DNA of 29,971 nucleotides, from NCBI GenBank assembly GCA_001970855.1, contig LSSN01002438.1, positions 1 through 29,971 on the forward strand, read 5' to 3'. The translations under genes were made by a program, and so were the position numbers. The DNA is from Smittium culicis (Eukaryota > Kickxellomycota > Harpellomycetes > Harpellales > Legeriomycetaceae). Shown one piece after another: positions 9,949 through 20,262 of the stretch. Every line of letters begins with the position of its first letter. Position 1 is the stretch's first letter. The notes under the pieces were generated by a model that made no database searches, had not been told where the DNA came from, and saw only the letters and a list, made by a program, of their open reading frames with translations.

Positions 9949-10072
9949 TAAATAAACATATAAATATTCATAAATAGCATAAATAAACAGTCATTATATT
10001 ATGTATATATATTAAATAAACAGCCATTATTGTTCATAAATAAATAGCATATAAATAAACACAGGCATTTAG
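9949..10072. repeat. Patch of degenerate ATAAATAAACA repeats
   Basis: Related units recur: ATAAATAGCATAAATAAACAG with TCATTAT (9969-9997), TTAAATAAACAG with CCATTAT (10012-10030), and AAATAGCATATAAATAAACA with CAGGCATT (10037-10069). Spacing is uneven, so this is a decayed tandem or cluster repeat rather than a regular array. Confidence 0.5.
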
Positions 10073-10402
10073 CACTATGACTCTTCGTTATCCCAAAACG
10101 TATATTCGCCCATAAATAACTCACCAATTCAGTAAATAATATCTTTAAAAACATCTCTAGCGCGGATCTTTTAATAAAATTATTTAATATGGTTCATTTA
10201 TCAAAGCGAAAATATAGTTCAAACCTGTATATTTATGTTTTTATTCTATACATTTTAAGCATTCAAGGAGGCAATAATATGCTTTAGAATATTATAGTTC
10301 AATTTTTAAATTCTACATTATCCAAAATTCGTCTTGAAAATTTATGAGTTTGTCCAAAATATTTTACAGCAAGATTCATTTAATATATAAATCTTAGACC
10401 TA

Positions 10403-11998
10403 TCATTCTCCATAACAGGCTTTCTTCGCACTAATTTTTGTTGAATTATATACCACTTCTTTATATATAGAATAAGGAATACTATCTTGATAGCTGTAAG
10501 GATTATCAATTTCATTTAAAATTTTTAATATTTCCCCGTTATGTATAACTCTTATACTATATTCTCCATTGGTATTATCTTTTTTCCACAATTCTATAAT
10601 TAAGTTTGACGCAAATGGTTGAGGAGAAATAAATTTATCTTCGGCCTGAAGAACGCCTAAAACGCTCAAAATAGTAAAATCGGACGTGAAGTATGCACTT
10701 AATTTCCGCTTATTAAGCTTGGACGAGCTACCATGCATATCCAAATTTATAACTGATTCCAGCTCATAAACGAGCTCTCGAAGTAAATATCCCCCATAAA
10801 TGTTAGTATACTCCTTCGAATACTCACTACTTTTATACAAAATTTTTAGCTGTCTCTTAAAATTATTCACCGTTTTGTTCAAGTCGGAAACATTAATACA
10901 TTCTCCATGACAACATAGAGGCGATTTTCCATGGCAATGCCTCGAAATAAGAGTGTCATAATAAAAATACCAACTGGATAGATCCAACTCGCTAATTTTT
11001 TGATAAAAAAATGTTACCCTCTCAATTTTTTTCATAAGTTTTAATGTCTCCTTTTCAAGTTTCAAGTATTCTTTTGATTTCATGATTTTACCATAAAGCT
11101 TTGTTAATTTAGGACACGCTATAGTGTAAGGGTTGAGGTAGTCTATCTCTGGCGGATATATCACAACTTCCGCTAATATCGGAGATACTCTGTTGTATAT
11201 AGGATAGATTCCATCCAGAAAATGCCTCGATGAAGATAATGTTCTTCTATAAAATTTTATATTTAATTAAAATATGTAAATATTAAATTTAAAGTGTCAA
11301 GATCTTAATAATAAACTATATGCAAATCTTATCAGTACAAATCATTAAGAATTAATTAAAACTCAAAACAGAAGCTTGGAAAGTAAAATTAATGCTATGA
11401 TTAGTATATTAAACGTGTTTTACTCCATATTACTTGATCTAATGTATATTTGATTCAAGTCGCCAATACTGTGTTTCAAGAAATTTAGCTTGTTGATGTA
11501 AACATTCCTGAAAGCTTCCCCTAATTCAATTACTTGCCGCTTTCCATAATCGGTCATTTGACCTGGAATACAATTCCCCTTCCACATCACTTCGCTCAGT
11601 AAAAAGCTCTTTTTCGACGGAATTATAATTTTCTCTTTTAGTTGTATAGGCTTTATTACGGGCCCACCATCAAAAACATCTGTTCTCGCACGCGTGTTTA
11701 ATGAATTGCAGTCGTTCCAAACCTCATTTTCATTCCCTATAATTACAAGAGGCGCTCGAGCCCCATGTCTAACTAATGTTTGGACATAAATCAAAGTACT
11801 ATTTAAAACCGGCAAGTATGTTTCATTTTTTATACTTCCTGCATGACATAAATTTGTGTTTATATCATACTTTTCTGATTTAAAAAGGTTTGGAAATGAT
11901 TCATTATAACTCTTAAATAAGTGCTGCCTTGAATGAACGCTCAAAATTAAAAAAATCAAACCATACGCGATATCTGTTAAAATAGTATGTTTATTCAT
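10403..11998 (-). CDS. Histidine acid phosphatase, secreted or luminal (2 exons, 472 aa), HD motif altered
   Basis: Histidine phosphatase clade 2, resembling lysophosphatidic acid / phosphoxylose phosphatases more than phytases. Exon 1 is 11998-11424, the intron 11423-11247 (GTAAAA...TATAG), exon 2 11246-10403. The join rebuilds IRSSNMERTLSSSRHFLDGIYP, the conserved second arginine segment. An N-terminal hydrophobic stretch (about 10-22) is a signal peptide or anchor. RHGARAP at 77-83 carries the nucleophile His78 and phosphate-binding Arg77 and Arg81. GQMTDYGKRQ and GGYLLRELVYELE also fit the family. The C-terminal motif, normally HD, reads FTSDFTIL: Ser380 replaces His, while the acid Asp381 stays. 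This may lower or change activity. Cysteines and several NxS/T sites fit an extracytoplasmic protein. The substrate is unknown. Confidence 0.88.
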
Positions 11999-14900
11999 AT
12001 TATAATATCTAAATTCTGATATTTTTTTTCGGAAAAAAAGTTAAACAAAATAAATATTGAAAATTGGTATATTTATAAAAATTAGTAGCATCAATCAGAA
12101 ATAAAAAAAACGTTGAGATATCTATTTTATAGATTAATATCATTCAAAAATTAAGCTTAAATATGCCCAAAATTATTTTAAAATTCACTTTTTTGTTAAA
12201 ATTAAATATTTTTACCAAACAAAAGTACTGATGAATAATTAATTCCCCACTATTAATAGCTTGTATTTCAAGTTTGATTCACATTTCGCTATAGGGTACC
12301 CAATGAAGAATTCTTATAGCGGTTCGGTAGATTTGTTATTTTTTCTTAAATGCCGATTATTTTAAGGCATTGTATCAATATCGCAATTATTTAAATCTAT
12401 TAAGCTATTAACCATGAAATTATACCAGAAATCAATCACACTAAAGAAAATTAAAAAAGCATTAGTAAATAACCCATATACTAAGGCGCCTAAAATATAA
12501 GCAAATAATAATTCCATAATTTTTTTAAAACAGCGTTAAATAATTTTTAAAACAAACCTGTTATCCTTTTTATAAGTAAAAAAAAATTTAAAAAACGTTT
12601 TTATGGAAAAATAAACCAATAAAATCCTTAAATGTAAAAAAAAAGATATCATAAAAAGATTATTATCTTTAGCTACTCTCATCATCTTATAAAAAAACCA
12701 TTATGCATTTGGCCAAGAGTATGAGTGTTGAAAATCAGGGGATGGAGACGATTCTTATATATACCTCCTAAATTAAATTAATTTAAAACTGAATTAGAAA
12801 TTTATATCGGATATATTTTTTTGGGATCCAATAAATACATTTAACTGCTAATGATATTTACAATTTGACGCTAAATCACCTCCGCGAACATTCAAAAAAT
12901 AATCCAAATGAATTTTTGTCTAGAGTACTATGCTGTTAGATCGGTGGAGGTGGTAAGTGAGATAAAAATATTCTATTAATTTTTTAAAAAGCTTTTATTA
13001 AATTGAAATAAACCAATTATGGAAAAAAGTAACAAAAAATATCACAATAATAGTTGTATTCCAATATTGGCTATTTATTGAACGATGATTTTGAAAAAGT
13101 GATCATTTAGTAGTACCCACCATATTTTTGGTAAGATATTTGATCTATTTTTACTCTGAAATTCAATATAAATAATTCGAGGGCTATTATTTGAAAAAAA
13201 TGCTTTAATTGAGCAGCTTTAGCAGGAAAAATAGTTTAATCATGAATAAATTAACTCAAAATTGTTTCATCTAAACCAAATTATTCAATAAAACTTTAAA
13301 ACACAGCTCTGAAACAATTATTTTTTTAGATAAGCACATTTGTCCAATTATATATGAATAAAAATTATGATTCAAGAGTTAATTGTTGTACCAAGTATTT
13401 GAAACAAATCCTTCTTTTAACTCAAAGTTACCATTGGAGATTCTCTTGAAATGCAGTGCATTTCTTTTCAAGCAATTCTATTCGCTAATATGAATTAGAC
13501 GGCTCTTAAGGCTTTGCCAGAAAATCCACACTATAATATTTTATAGCGCTTCAAAAGCTCAAGTAAAATAGCTGTGCAGGAAAATTATAATAGGTCAAGT
13601 CCTAACCTTTGTAACAGACACCCAAATGTACAGGTAGAATTGATTTTTTTGACCAAAATCTCCTTCATATGTGACATTCTCTGGAGAATCAGACATTTTT
13701 TTCTATGAGGTTTTTTTTTCAGCAAATAATTAATAAAATTAAACGTTGCGCTAGTAATTCAATTAGGAGTTATTCTCAGTGTTGAGGAATACTCTACAAA
13801 GAGAAGGCTTACAGTTGTAATTAGTTACAGTGTATAAAATCGCTTAAAAAATTAGTTTCCAATTAAAAAAAAACTATTTTATTTTTACCATTTAAATACA
13901 AGGAAAATTGAAATGAATTTCTAACCAGTTAGAGATAATAATAACATAAACCAATCGAGTCAATTAGATTAACCCTTTCCCGTCCAACGCCCTTTGAAAA
14001 AATGAATTAATTGATTCGTTTATGGTTTAAAAGCAAGTTTATTATTTGCTGATGTTTTGCAATGTAAAGTTTAGTAATAAAGGATAATTTTTTCATTAAT
14101 TTTATATAAGAATGAGCGTGAATATCAGTGTGTTTTAAATAAATTTAGCCTGAGTTTAATAAAAAGAGCTATTTTATTGAGAGAAGAGGTTTATAACCAT
14201 CAGTAATATGTAATTAAACTTCAATTCCTAAGAATAATCATTAAAAATTTGACAGAATATTAAACCAGAATTTTTTTTTAACTTATACATTTAGATACTA
14301 TGTAGAAAAAAATTTATGTGTGAGATAATGAATTGTAGAAAGCAGTTGAAATGAAATGACTTTGTAGAATTTTGTGAGTTATTGAATCAGCAAAAGTCAT
14401 GTGAATATTTTAAAGTTTAAGTAAAAGTCAATTTCTGAAGTAAAAGATATACTACTTTTTTAAAATATTTTATAAATGTTTGATTATCACAACTATATTA
14501 CTCGTGCACATAATTGAATAAAAATATAGAATCAATGAGACCACCATTCTCGCGCTAAGCTAAGCTTACTACTTTCTTAAAAGTAAGTATTTTAAGTTGA
14601 CGCTCAAACTAACAGTACTTAATCGCGCGGCATACAAGGCTGGATATGCAGAATTGACTTATTTAGTTATTAATGAATGAAATATTGAAATGTCTGTATT
14701 GATCATTTTTATTTTCGGACAATCAAAATATAAATTACTTTAAAAAATATTATATTTAACAGAAACTTTAGACATTCTTTTACTAGTAAAGAAAATACTT
14801 TAAAGTAATTAGTAGAGAATGTAGGGAATGTTAATAAATTACAGTAATTGGAGAGTTTTGTTTACGATAGGAGATTTGCTATAACTAAATAATGATTTAA

Positions 14901-15342
14901 CGTATAAACATTACTAACACTTAAAATACAAAATAGAGGAAATTGGGTGTTAAAATCATTGTGGCCAATTAATAAATTTCTTCCACTGATAAATATTAAT
15001 ACAAATAGAGATAATAGAATCCAGCGAATAAAAACAAATAATTACAATCTACTATACGATGCTAGCAAATGGTCATTCTTAATTAGACAAAGAATGCATG
15101 ATTAAAGCCAATAGAAATCGTTGGGAGTCTAGTTGAGTTTTTTTGGAATAGATTTATTAGTTTTGATCAATTCAATATTTTAGGCGCAAAAAAAATATAG
15201 CTATTAAATTAATGACTACGAGATATTGTAACCAAAAACTCCGATATAAGACAAACTATAATCTTAAAAACCTTATATTATTCTTCTTCACTGTAAAATT
15301 TTATCTACGATCTATCTATTATAAAATAATAAATCAAAAAGT
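11999..15342. other. Gene-poor AT-rich stretch (3.3 kb)
   Basis: No gene recognised. A perfect short palindrome lies at 13448-13464. An inverted CACCTCC/GGAGGTG pair lies near 12876-12950, and a small patch with more G and C at about 14545-14650 (CGCGC words) shows only weak inverted repeats. The final part is the leader of the gene at 15343; an in-frame TAA lies shortly upstream of that start. Confidence 0.55.
13448..13464. repeat. Perfect 17-base palindrome
   Basis: GAAATGCA-G-TGCATTTC, with CTT before and TTTTCAAG after offering a second, outer CTTGAAA/TTTCAAG pairing. It lies in non-coding DNA, and no neighbouring gene boundary explains it. Confidence 0.5.
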
Positions 15343-18300
15343 ATGGGAAAAGATATCCCACCATCAATTGAAACCCAAAAAACCCCTTCCTCAGCCTCCA
15401 CCCCAAAAGTCACCAAGGCCTCAAAAACAGGTAAAGTTGTAAAGAAGAAGGGTAAATCTAAACCCTTTTTATCTTCAACCCTTAACGATACCGAAAGCTC
15501 TGCAATTCCAACTAGGGGTTTGTTAGCTGAAAATGCTCCTCTTCGAAATGCAATTATTTCAACATACCCTGAGCTAGATCAGAAGCTATCCCTGGTTGAA
15601 AAATCGAAGCTAAATGCCCACAATAGATTAAACAAGTTAAAGTCATCAAACAAAAAAAAACTATTTAAGCCAGCTAAAGGCCCTCATTCTTTTTCCAAGC
15701 TGTCCAATAACGGTAGGAAGTTCAGTAATATCCATATCCCAAATAAAAACCCTGCCGCAAGCTCAAAATCATCATTCTTTGATTTAAATTGGAGAGATCC
15801 AATGAGCTTATTCGAAAGCTTTCTATTTTTCGGCACACAAAATCCTAGAAAAAAATGGATGTTTAAATCTGAAGATAAAGACTCCTCCTTTTCAGTACCT
15901 TGGATCGATCCTGAACTAATTGAAATATGCCCCTCTTCAGAAAGTATTTCTCCCGAAGATGAGATCGAGTATATCCCCTTTGAAGATTCTTTAAATATAA
16001 TTAATGATGATATCGATCAACACTTTAATAACTCTGAGCAAAATTCAAATCATAATGCTGAAGATTTTTCCGAAGCCCCACCTCAAAATATTACAAATAT
16101 TACCCCAATTAATGAAGAATCTATTGAAAATGTAAATAATGAAGTTTTACCTATCGAAGAATCTATTCAACCATCTGCCCCTTCATCAAGCTTAAATTTA
16201 CTTGAGCCAATAATAACGAATACTAATTTTGATACAACCATAAATAAAAGCTCTATAGAATCATCATCGGATTCAAAAGCTATCCTTTCTGATCCATTCC
16301 CAAGTCCTGCACAGAGCGATCAAAAAGTTCTTACAGACGATCAATGTACTCCAAACCCAGATAATATTGAATTTAAAGATAATAAAAGCTACAACGATGA
16401 ATCTATCACCAGCCCAATTTTGCAGAAAGTTATATCTCCTCTTGTAAAACCTTCTACTTCTGACGATATTTTGATTACTGATACCACTACTAGCGCCTCT
16501 AACTCAGAAAATGATGCTCCCATTTCTTTTCCTAAAGGCGGTTCAGTTGATAAAACTATAGTTGAATCCACTGAAAATTCGGCTGACGCTTCCCTTGAAA
16601 TCCCAAATGAATTCTCGGACACTCATAAAAATCACTCTCTTTCTCCTAACCATGATGATACTCATACAAATAACCAAGATTATAACTACGAAATACCAAC
16701 TTCACACAAAACTAATCATGAAGCATTTGCTAATGAATTAGTTAATGATCCAAACTCGGCAGAAAATGACGAGTATATGGAATTTAATAACCCTCAAAAA
16801 GATTTAGAAGACAATTTACAATTAATAAGCAACCAGAATTTAAGTCTTGATAATATGGATTATTTACTTTCCAATAAATCTCAGACCTCGAAGAATCATG
16901 AAAATAGTCTTATTTTTTCAAATAGAAACAGTTCCTTAAATTTTAAAAATATCCCGCTATCGATTTTTAACAATGAATCTCACAACCAAACAAGTTCTTC
17001 AAATAGTCAAGATAATATTGCACACATCTGGCCCACAAAAAATATGTATGACGTATCTCATAACGGAACATTATCCAGTATATTTAAACGTCCTAGCGAC
17101 AAACCCCCACATTTCCATAAAATGAATAGTGATAATTTGGATTATACCACTACTAGCGTCCAAAACTCATCTAAAAAAATGAAGGTCGAAAGTTTTGATA
17201 GCTTCTCATCGTGTTTATCCGCAATTGGCTTAAAATCAAATAGACGGCTGGGAAGAAGCGTTTCATTAATGCAGGGTACAGAAAAGCTGAAGAAGCTAAA
17301 CATACGCAACTCAAACCCTCCAGGACATGCTCCTTACTTCGGCGTTGGATATAGAGGTGAAAGCTCGCCATTCCAAAAACTTAACATCAATTACCACTTT
17401 TCAAATACGTCTGGCTTAGCGCATGAACCTAAATCCTCGCCAAAGATCTCTACATCTAAAATTGCGCCAGAATTAGGTTCCACTATTGAAAAAAATAGCC
17501 AAATAGATCAAAGTTTAGAAAACTCTAAATCAAAGCAACCTGCTAGTGTAACTGCAAAGGTATTGCTGAATATTATTAAAAGCTCTGATAGTGATTCAAT
17601 AAACAGCCCTATGACGTCTAGACTGAACGATAGATTATCAGATAATACCAACGAACATCAATTAAATCCCTCAAATGAACTAATCAATTCTAAAAATTCA
17701 CATGAATTCAACGGCTCTGAAAGCATTACTTTTAACAAATTAAAAGGGCCACAATTCCAGTTTATTAAAAAGCAAAATAAATCTCCACGTAAATCCTTAC
17801 AGCCCGAGTTACTTTCTTCAATCGATAAGTCTACTGATTCAACACCATCTCTGCAGAATAGGTCTATGGATATTTTATTTCAGACTGCACCTGAAGAAGT
17901 AAAATCCCGCGTTAATTTATCCACTATTATACGCCAACCAGACGAAATCCCAAATGATTCCACTAATAACTACAAACGTATGCATATTGATAGCGATAAT
18001 TTACAAATCAAAAACAATACCGAAATAGTTCCAAATGTCCAACAATTAAAATCCCATTTAAATAATAACAAAAAGTTCATGGTTACTAGATCTAGAAGAC
18101 AGAATGGCTACTCGATGTTTTCCACTAATGATAACACACAAGATCTAAGACTTCCTTTCCAATCTTCATTCCAAATTAGAAAAAAGAAAGCTTTAAATGT
18201 AGAAATGGATATGGGAATGGATATTGATGTCAATTCGCCCAAAGTTAGCGAAAGGGCAATCACTCTTTCAAACGCACCCTCCACTAGTTTGAACCAAAAA

Positions 18301-19149
18301 AGTAATTTTAACACTAAAATACTTGACTCTACTAAGGTTCCTGAAACCTCTACAATTCAGCCTAATCAGATTAGCACTAAAATAACCAACAGCCTATTTA
18401 ACGCCAATTCTCCTATAACATCATTTCCTATTTCTCAATCTTTAGAAAGTAGTAGCTTGTTTAAACCAGTTTCTGTAGATGCACCTGTTACAATTGATAT
18501 TCACCCAAAACTTGAGAAAAATTCAAATGAAAGTTCATCTCTTATCAATGCCAATGCTAATCAAAATATCTTTTCAATACCTAAATATGAAAAACAAGAT
18601 TTAGTTACTTCTTTTAATGCTGAAAAAGGTGGAAATTTGGATTCAAATAGTAGTAATTTATTGGGTAATGACATTTCTATTCGCTCCACCCACCCTTCAA
18701 CGCTCAGCTCTTCTGAAGCACACCAGAAAAATAATAATTTCTCTTTCGGAAAACCAGCACTAGATAACCAATCTACTGATGGTACATTTGTTTTTAATAA
18801 GCCAAAGTATGCTAATATCGGTGTTTCGGGAAGCTCAATGGATAATCTTCCGGTATCAAACTCTGCTAGATTTTCTCACGTTATAAAAGAAATGTTGCCA
18901 AAATCCGTCAACGAAGGTGTAGATAACTTGCCTTCTTTTAAATTTATTTATCCAAACTCGTCCAAATCATCAGAACTAAACAAAAACAATAAGGCTAGCT
19001 ATAACAATTTCACATTCTCTGTTTCTGAGAATCTTAGTAAAAATAGCTTAACTAACAAATTTTCGCACGTTCCAGAATTCAACGAAATTTACTCTCTTAT
19101 ACTTAATCTGAACCAAGATGATCTCCCGCAATATAAATTTAATAGATAA
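15343..19149 (+). CDS. Long Ser/Asn-rich, mostly disordered protein with FxF motifs (1268 aa), possible nucleoporin
   Basis: I do not recognise a full-length family. The single exon starts at the first ATG after an in-frame TAA. Residues 1-130 are basic (KVVKKKGKSK, SNKKKLFKPAKG), with a probable helix around residues 60-105. Residues about 150-200 are the most ordered looking part (FFDLNWRDPMSLFESFLFFG, KKWMF, PWIDPELIEICP). Residues about 200-560 are acidic, with many Asn, Ser and Asp; the rest is Ser/Asn-rich with basic patches. Phe-x-Phe motifs appear toward the C-terminus: FQF at 805, FSFGKP at 1133, FVFNKP at 1149, FKFIYP at 1199 and FTF at 1223. Such motifs are typical of Nup1/Nup60/Nup153-like nuclear basket proteins, which bind transport receptors. 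The basic start also fits binding to nucleic acid or the nuclear envelope. This assignment is tentative; a transcription-related disordered protein is an alternative. Gene reality is near certain from length. Confidence 0.85.
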   Translation: MGKDIPPSIETQKTPSSASTPKVTKASKTGKVVKKKGKSKPFLSSTLNDTESSAIPTRGLLAENAPLRNAIISTYPELDQKLSLVEKSKLNAHNRLNKLKSSNKKKLFKPAKGPHSFSKLSNNGRKFSNIHIPNKNPAASSKSSFFDLNWRDPMSLFESFLFFGTQNPRKKWMFKSEDKDSSFSVPWIDPELIEICPSSESISPEDEIEYIPFEDSLNIINDDIDQHFNNSEQNSNHNAEDFSEAPPQNITNITPINEESIENVNNEVLPIEESIQPSAPSSSLNLLEPIITNTNFDTTINKSSIESSSDSKAILSDPFPSPAQSDQKVLTDDQCTPNPDNIEFKDNKSYNDESITSPILQKVISPLVKPSTSDDILITDTTTSASNSENDAPISFPKGGSVDKTIVESTENSADASLEIPNEFSDTHKNHSLSPNHDDTHTNNQDYNYEIPTSHKTNHEAFANELVNDPNSAENDEYMEFNNPQKDLEDNLQLISNQNLSLDNMDYLLSNKSQTSKNHENSLIFSNRNSSLNFKNIPLSIFNNESHNQTSSSNSQDNIAHIWPTKNMYDVSHNGTLSSIFKRPSDKPPHFHKMNSDNLDYTTTSVQNSSKKMKVESFDSFSSCLSAIGLKSNRRLGRSVSLMQGTEKLKKLNIRNSNPPGHAPYFGVGYRGESSPFQKLNINYHFSNTSGLAHEPKSSPKISTSKIAPELGSTIEKNSQIDQSLENSKSKQPASVTAKVLLNIIKSSDSDSINSPMTSRLNDRLSDNTNEHQLNPSNELINSKNSHEFNGSESITFNKLKGPQFQFIKKQNKSPRKSLQPELLSSIDKSTDSTPSLQNRSMDILFQTAPEEVKSRVNLSTIIRQPDEIPNDSTNNYKRMHIDSDNLQIKNNTEIVPNVQQLKSHLNNNKKFMVTRSRRQNGYSMFSTNDNTQDLRLPFQSSFQIRKKKALNVEMDMGMDIDVNSPKVSERAITLSNAPSTSLNQKSNFNTKILDSTKVPETSTIQPNQISTKITNSLFNANSPITSFPISQSLESSSLFKPVSVDAPVTIDIHPKLEKNSNESSSLINANANQNIFSIPKYEKQDLVTSFNAEKGGNLDSNSSNLLGNDISIRSTHPSTLSSSEAHQKNNNFSFGKPALDNQSTDGTFVFNKPKYANIGVSGSSMDNLPVSNSARFSHVIKEMLPKSVNEGVDNLPSFKFIYPNSSKSSELNKNNKASYNNFTFSVSENLSKNSLTNKFSHVPEFNEIYSLILNLNQDDLPQYKFNR

Positions 19150-20262
19150 AAAAATATTTATTATCCTAATTGTCTATTTAAATGCAAATAAATTTACCTT
19201 TTCTTTTAAAATTTTACAGTTATTGATATCACCTAATAGGCTAAAATTTTTTTTTTCTATTTTTAAGTAGCAGAAAAAAATAACTTTAGCTAATGATATT
19301 TTGCTTTAATACTATTTAATTCAAAAAAAAATCTTTTATTATATTTGCCATTAGATATACCGCTTTTTTTTTAAAATTAATATTGTGCTTTAGCAGTAAA
19401 TGTTAAAGTAACCTACTAATGATGAAATACCACATTGTTTTTTTGGGGATCAACAATGCTATAAATCAAAATTTCACACATTCTTTCACAGCTCTTGGCT
19501 GAAGATAGTTAAAGCAACAATAAGATATCTGAAGAGCAGCGATTTCAGAGGAGGTCCATCTCGAAACAGGGTGAACCGATACTTTCAGCATAACCTGGGA
19601 CTATTACTATGTAGTAGCCCCGAGTTCGACCGTAATATAGATCCCAGATTTTAGGTAGACTTAATAATAGGAGAACAAAATCAATCATTTCCAAGTATGC
19701 GTTTGTATCTATCTTTCAATAATCAAATATGATTTAGGTTCTGACTTGAAAGCTCAATGATATCTAACGGGTTCAATTTTATTTATATGTGCTTTATTAC
19801 ATGGCTACTTGTAATTTCAGTCATCTAGCCTACTTGAAGCTATATCTGGGTATATCTTTAGATTGGTATCAAACCCTTCAGGATTCAGCTGACAGCATGG
19901 TAGAGTAATTTATTTGTGTATTTTAATTTTAGTTTTTAATGTCTGGCACCAGCTACACTTTTTACTTTCCCTAATTAGTACTTTTCTGCATATTTTCTAA
20001 TGCTGCTATCAAAGTATTATAAATATGTTTTTTAAAAATCAATACAATATAAAAGTAGCAATTACTAACCTTAATACAACAATCAAATCACTATTATTAT
20101 CTCATAATTTAAGAAATTAAAAATATATATATTTAAATAAGAAACAGATACATTATTAGTATACTAGAAAAAAAATGAACCAATATAACTTAATAACCAA
20201 TAGTTTATTGTTAAAAAATAATAAATAAAAATGGTTAATTATAAATATGAATTTGATTATAA
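19150..20262. other. Convergent intergenic region with a G/C-richer island
   Basis: It lies between the stops of the plus-strand gene ending at 19149 and the FHIP-like gene ending at 20263. Both ends are AT-rich. The middle (about 19480-19660) is compositionally different and can fold, so it is listed separately. No open frame of note. Confidence 0.6.
19491..19647 (+). ncRNA. Candidate structured non-coding RNA, family not recognised
   Basis: This island is visibly richer in G and C than the flanks and contains several complementary segments. (1) GCTCTT 19491-19496 with AAGAGC 19532-19537, and inside it AGATA 19503-19507 with TATCT 19526-19530. (2) GGTC 19553-19556, CTCG 19560-19563 and GGG 19569-19571 with CCC 19618-19620, CGAG 19621-19624 and GACC 19628-19631. 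(3) CTGGGACTATTAC 19595-19607 with 19632-19647 (TAC and CTAT and TCCCAG partners). Helices 2 and 3 cross, so they form a pseudoknot or alternate. I compared it by memory with U1-U6, SRP, RNase P, 5S, U3 and tRNA and found no convincing match. An ATGATGA word at 19419 and CTGA at 19499 resemble snoRNA boxes, but their terminal stem is weak. Strand is assumed. Confidence 0.3.

Larger units (their letters stand above)
9513..10402. other. Intergenic region with carboxypeptidase promoter and AT repeat patch
   Basis: The region lies between the phosphatase 3' end (10403) and the carboxypeptidase start (9512), both on the minus strand. The half nearest the carboxypeptidase is pyrimidine-rich on the plus strand and holds a hairpin (9653-9673), a CCCCTCAAAC doublet (9768-9790) and a CCAAT at about 9855. 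The far half is an AT repeat patch (9949-10072). No gene was seen. Confidence 0.6.

Noticed and set aside
15212..15442. 76-codon plus-strand frame overlapping the start of the 1268-residue gene
   Set aside because: Different frame, short, and contradicted by the long frame that begins at 15343.
19419..19502. Box C/D snoRNA (ATGATGA at 19419, CTGA at 19499)
   Set aside because: Terminal stem next to the boxes has too many mismatches, and no internal boxes or guide target were evident.
19617..19631. GAGTTCGACC as a tRNA T-loop
   Set aside because: No matching A box and no cloverleaf; the bases pair better with 19553-19571.
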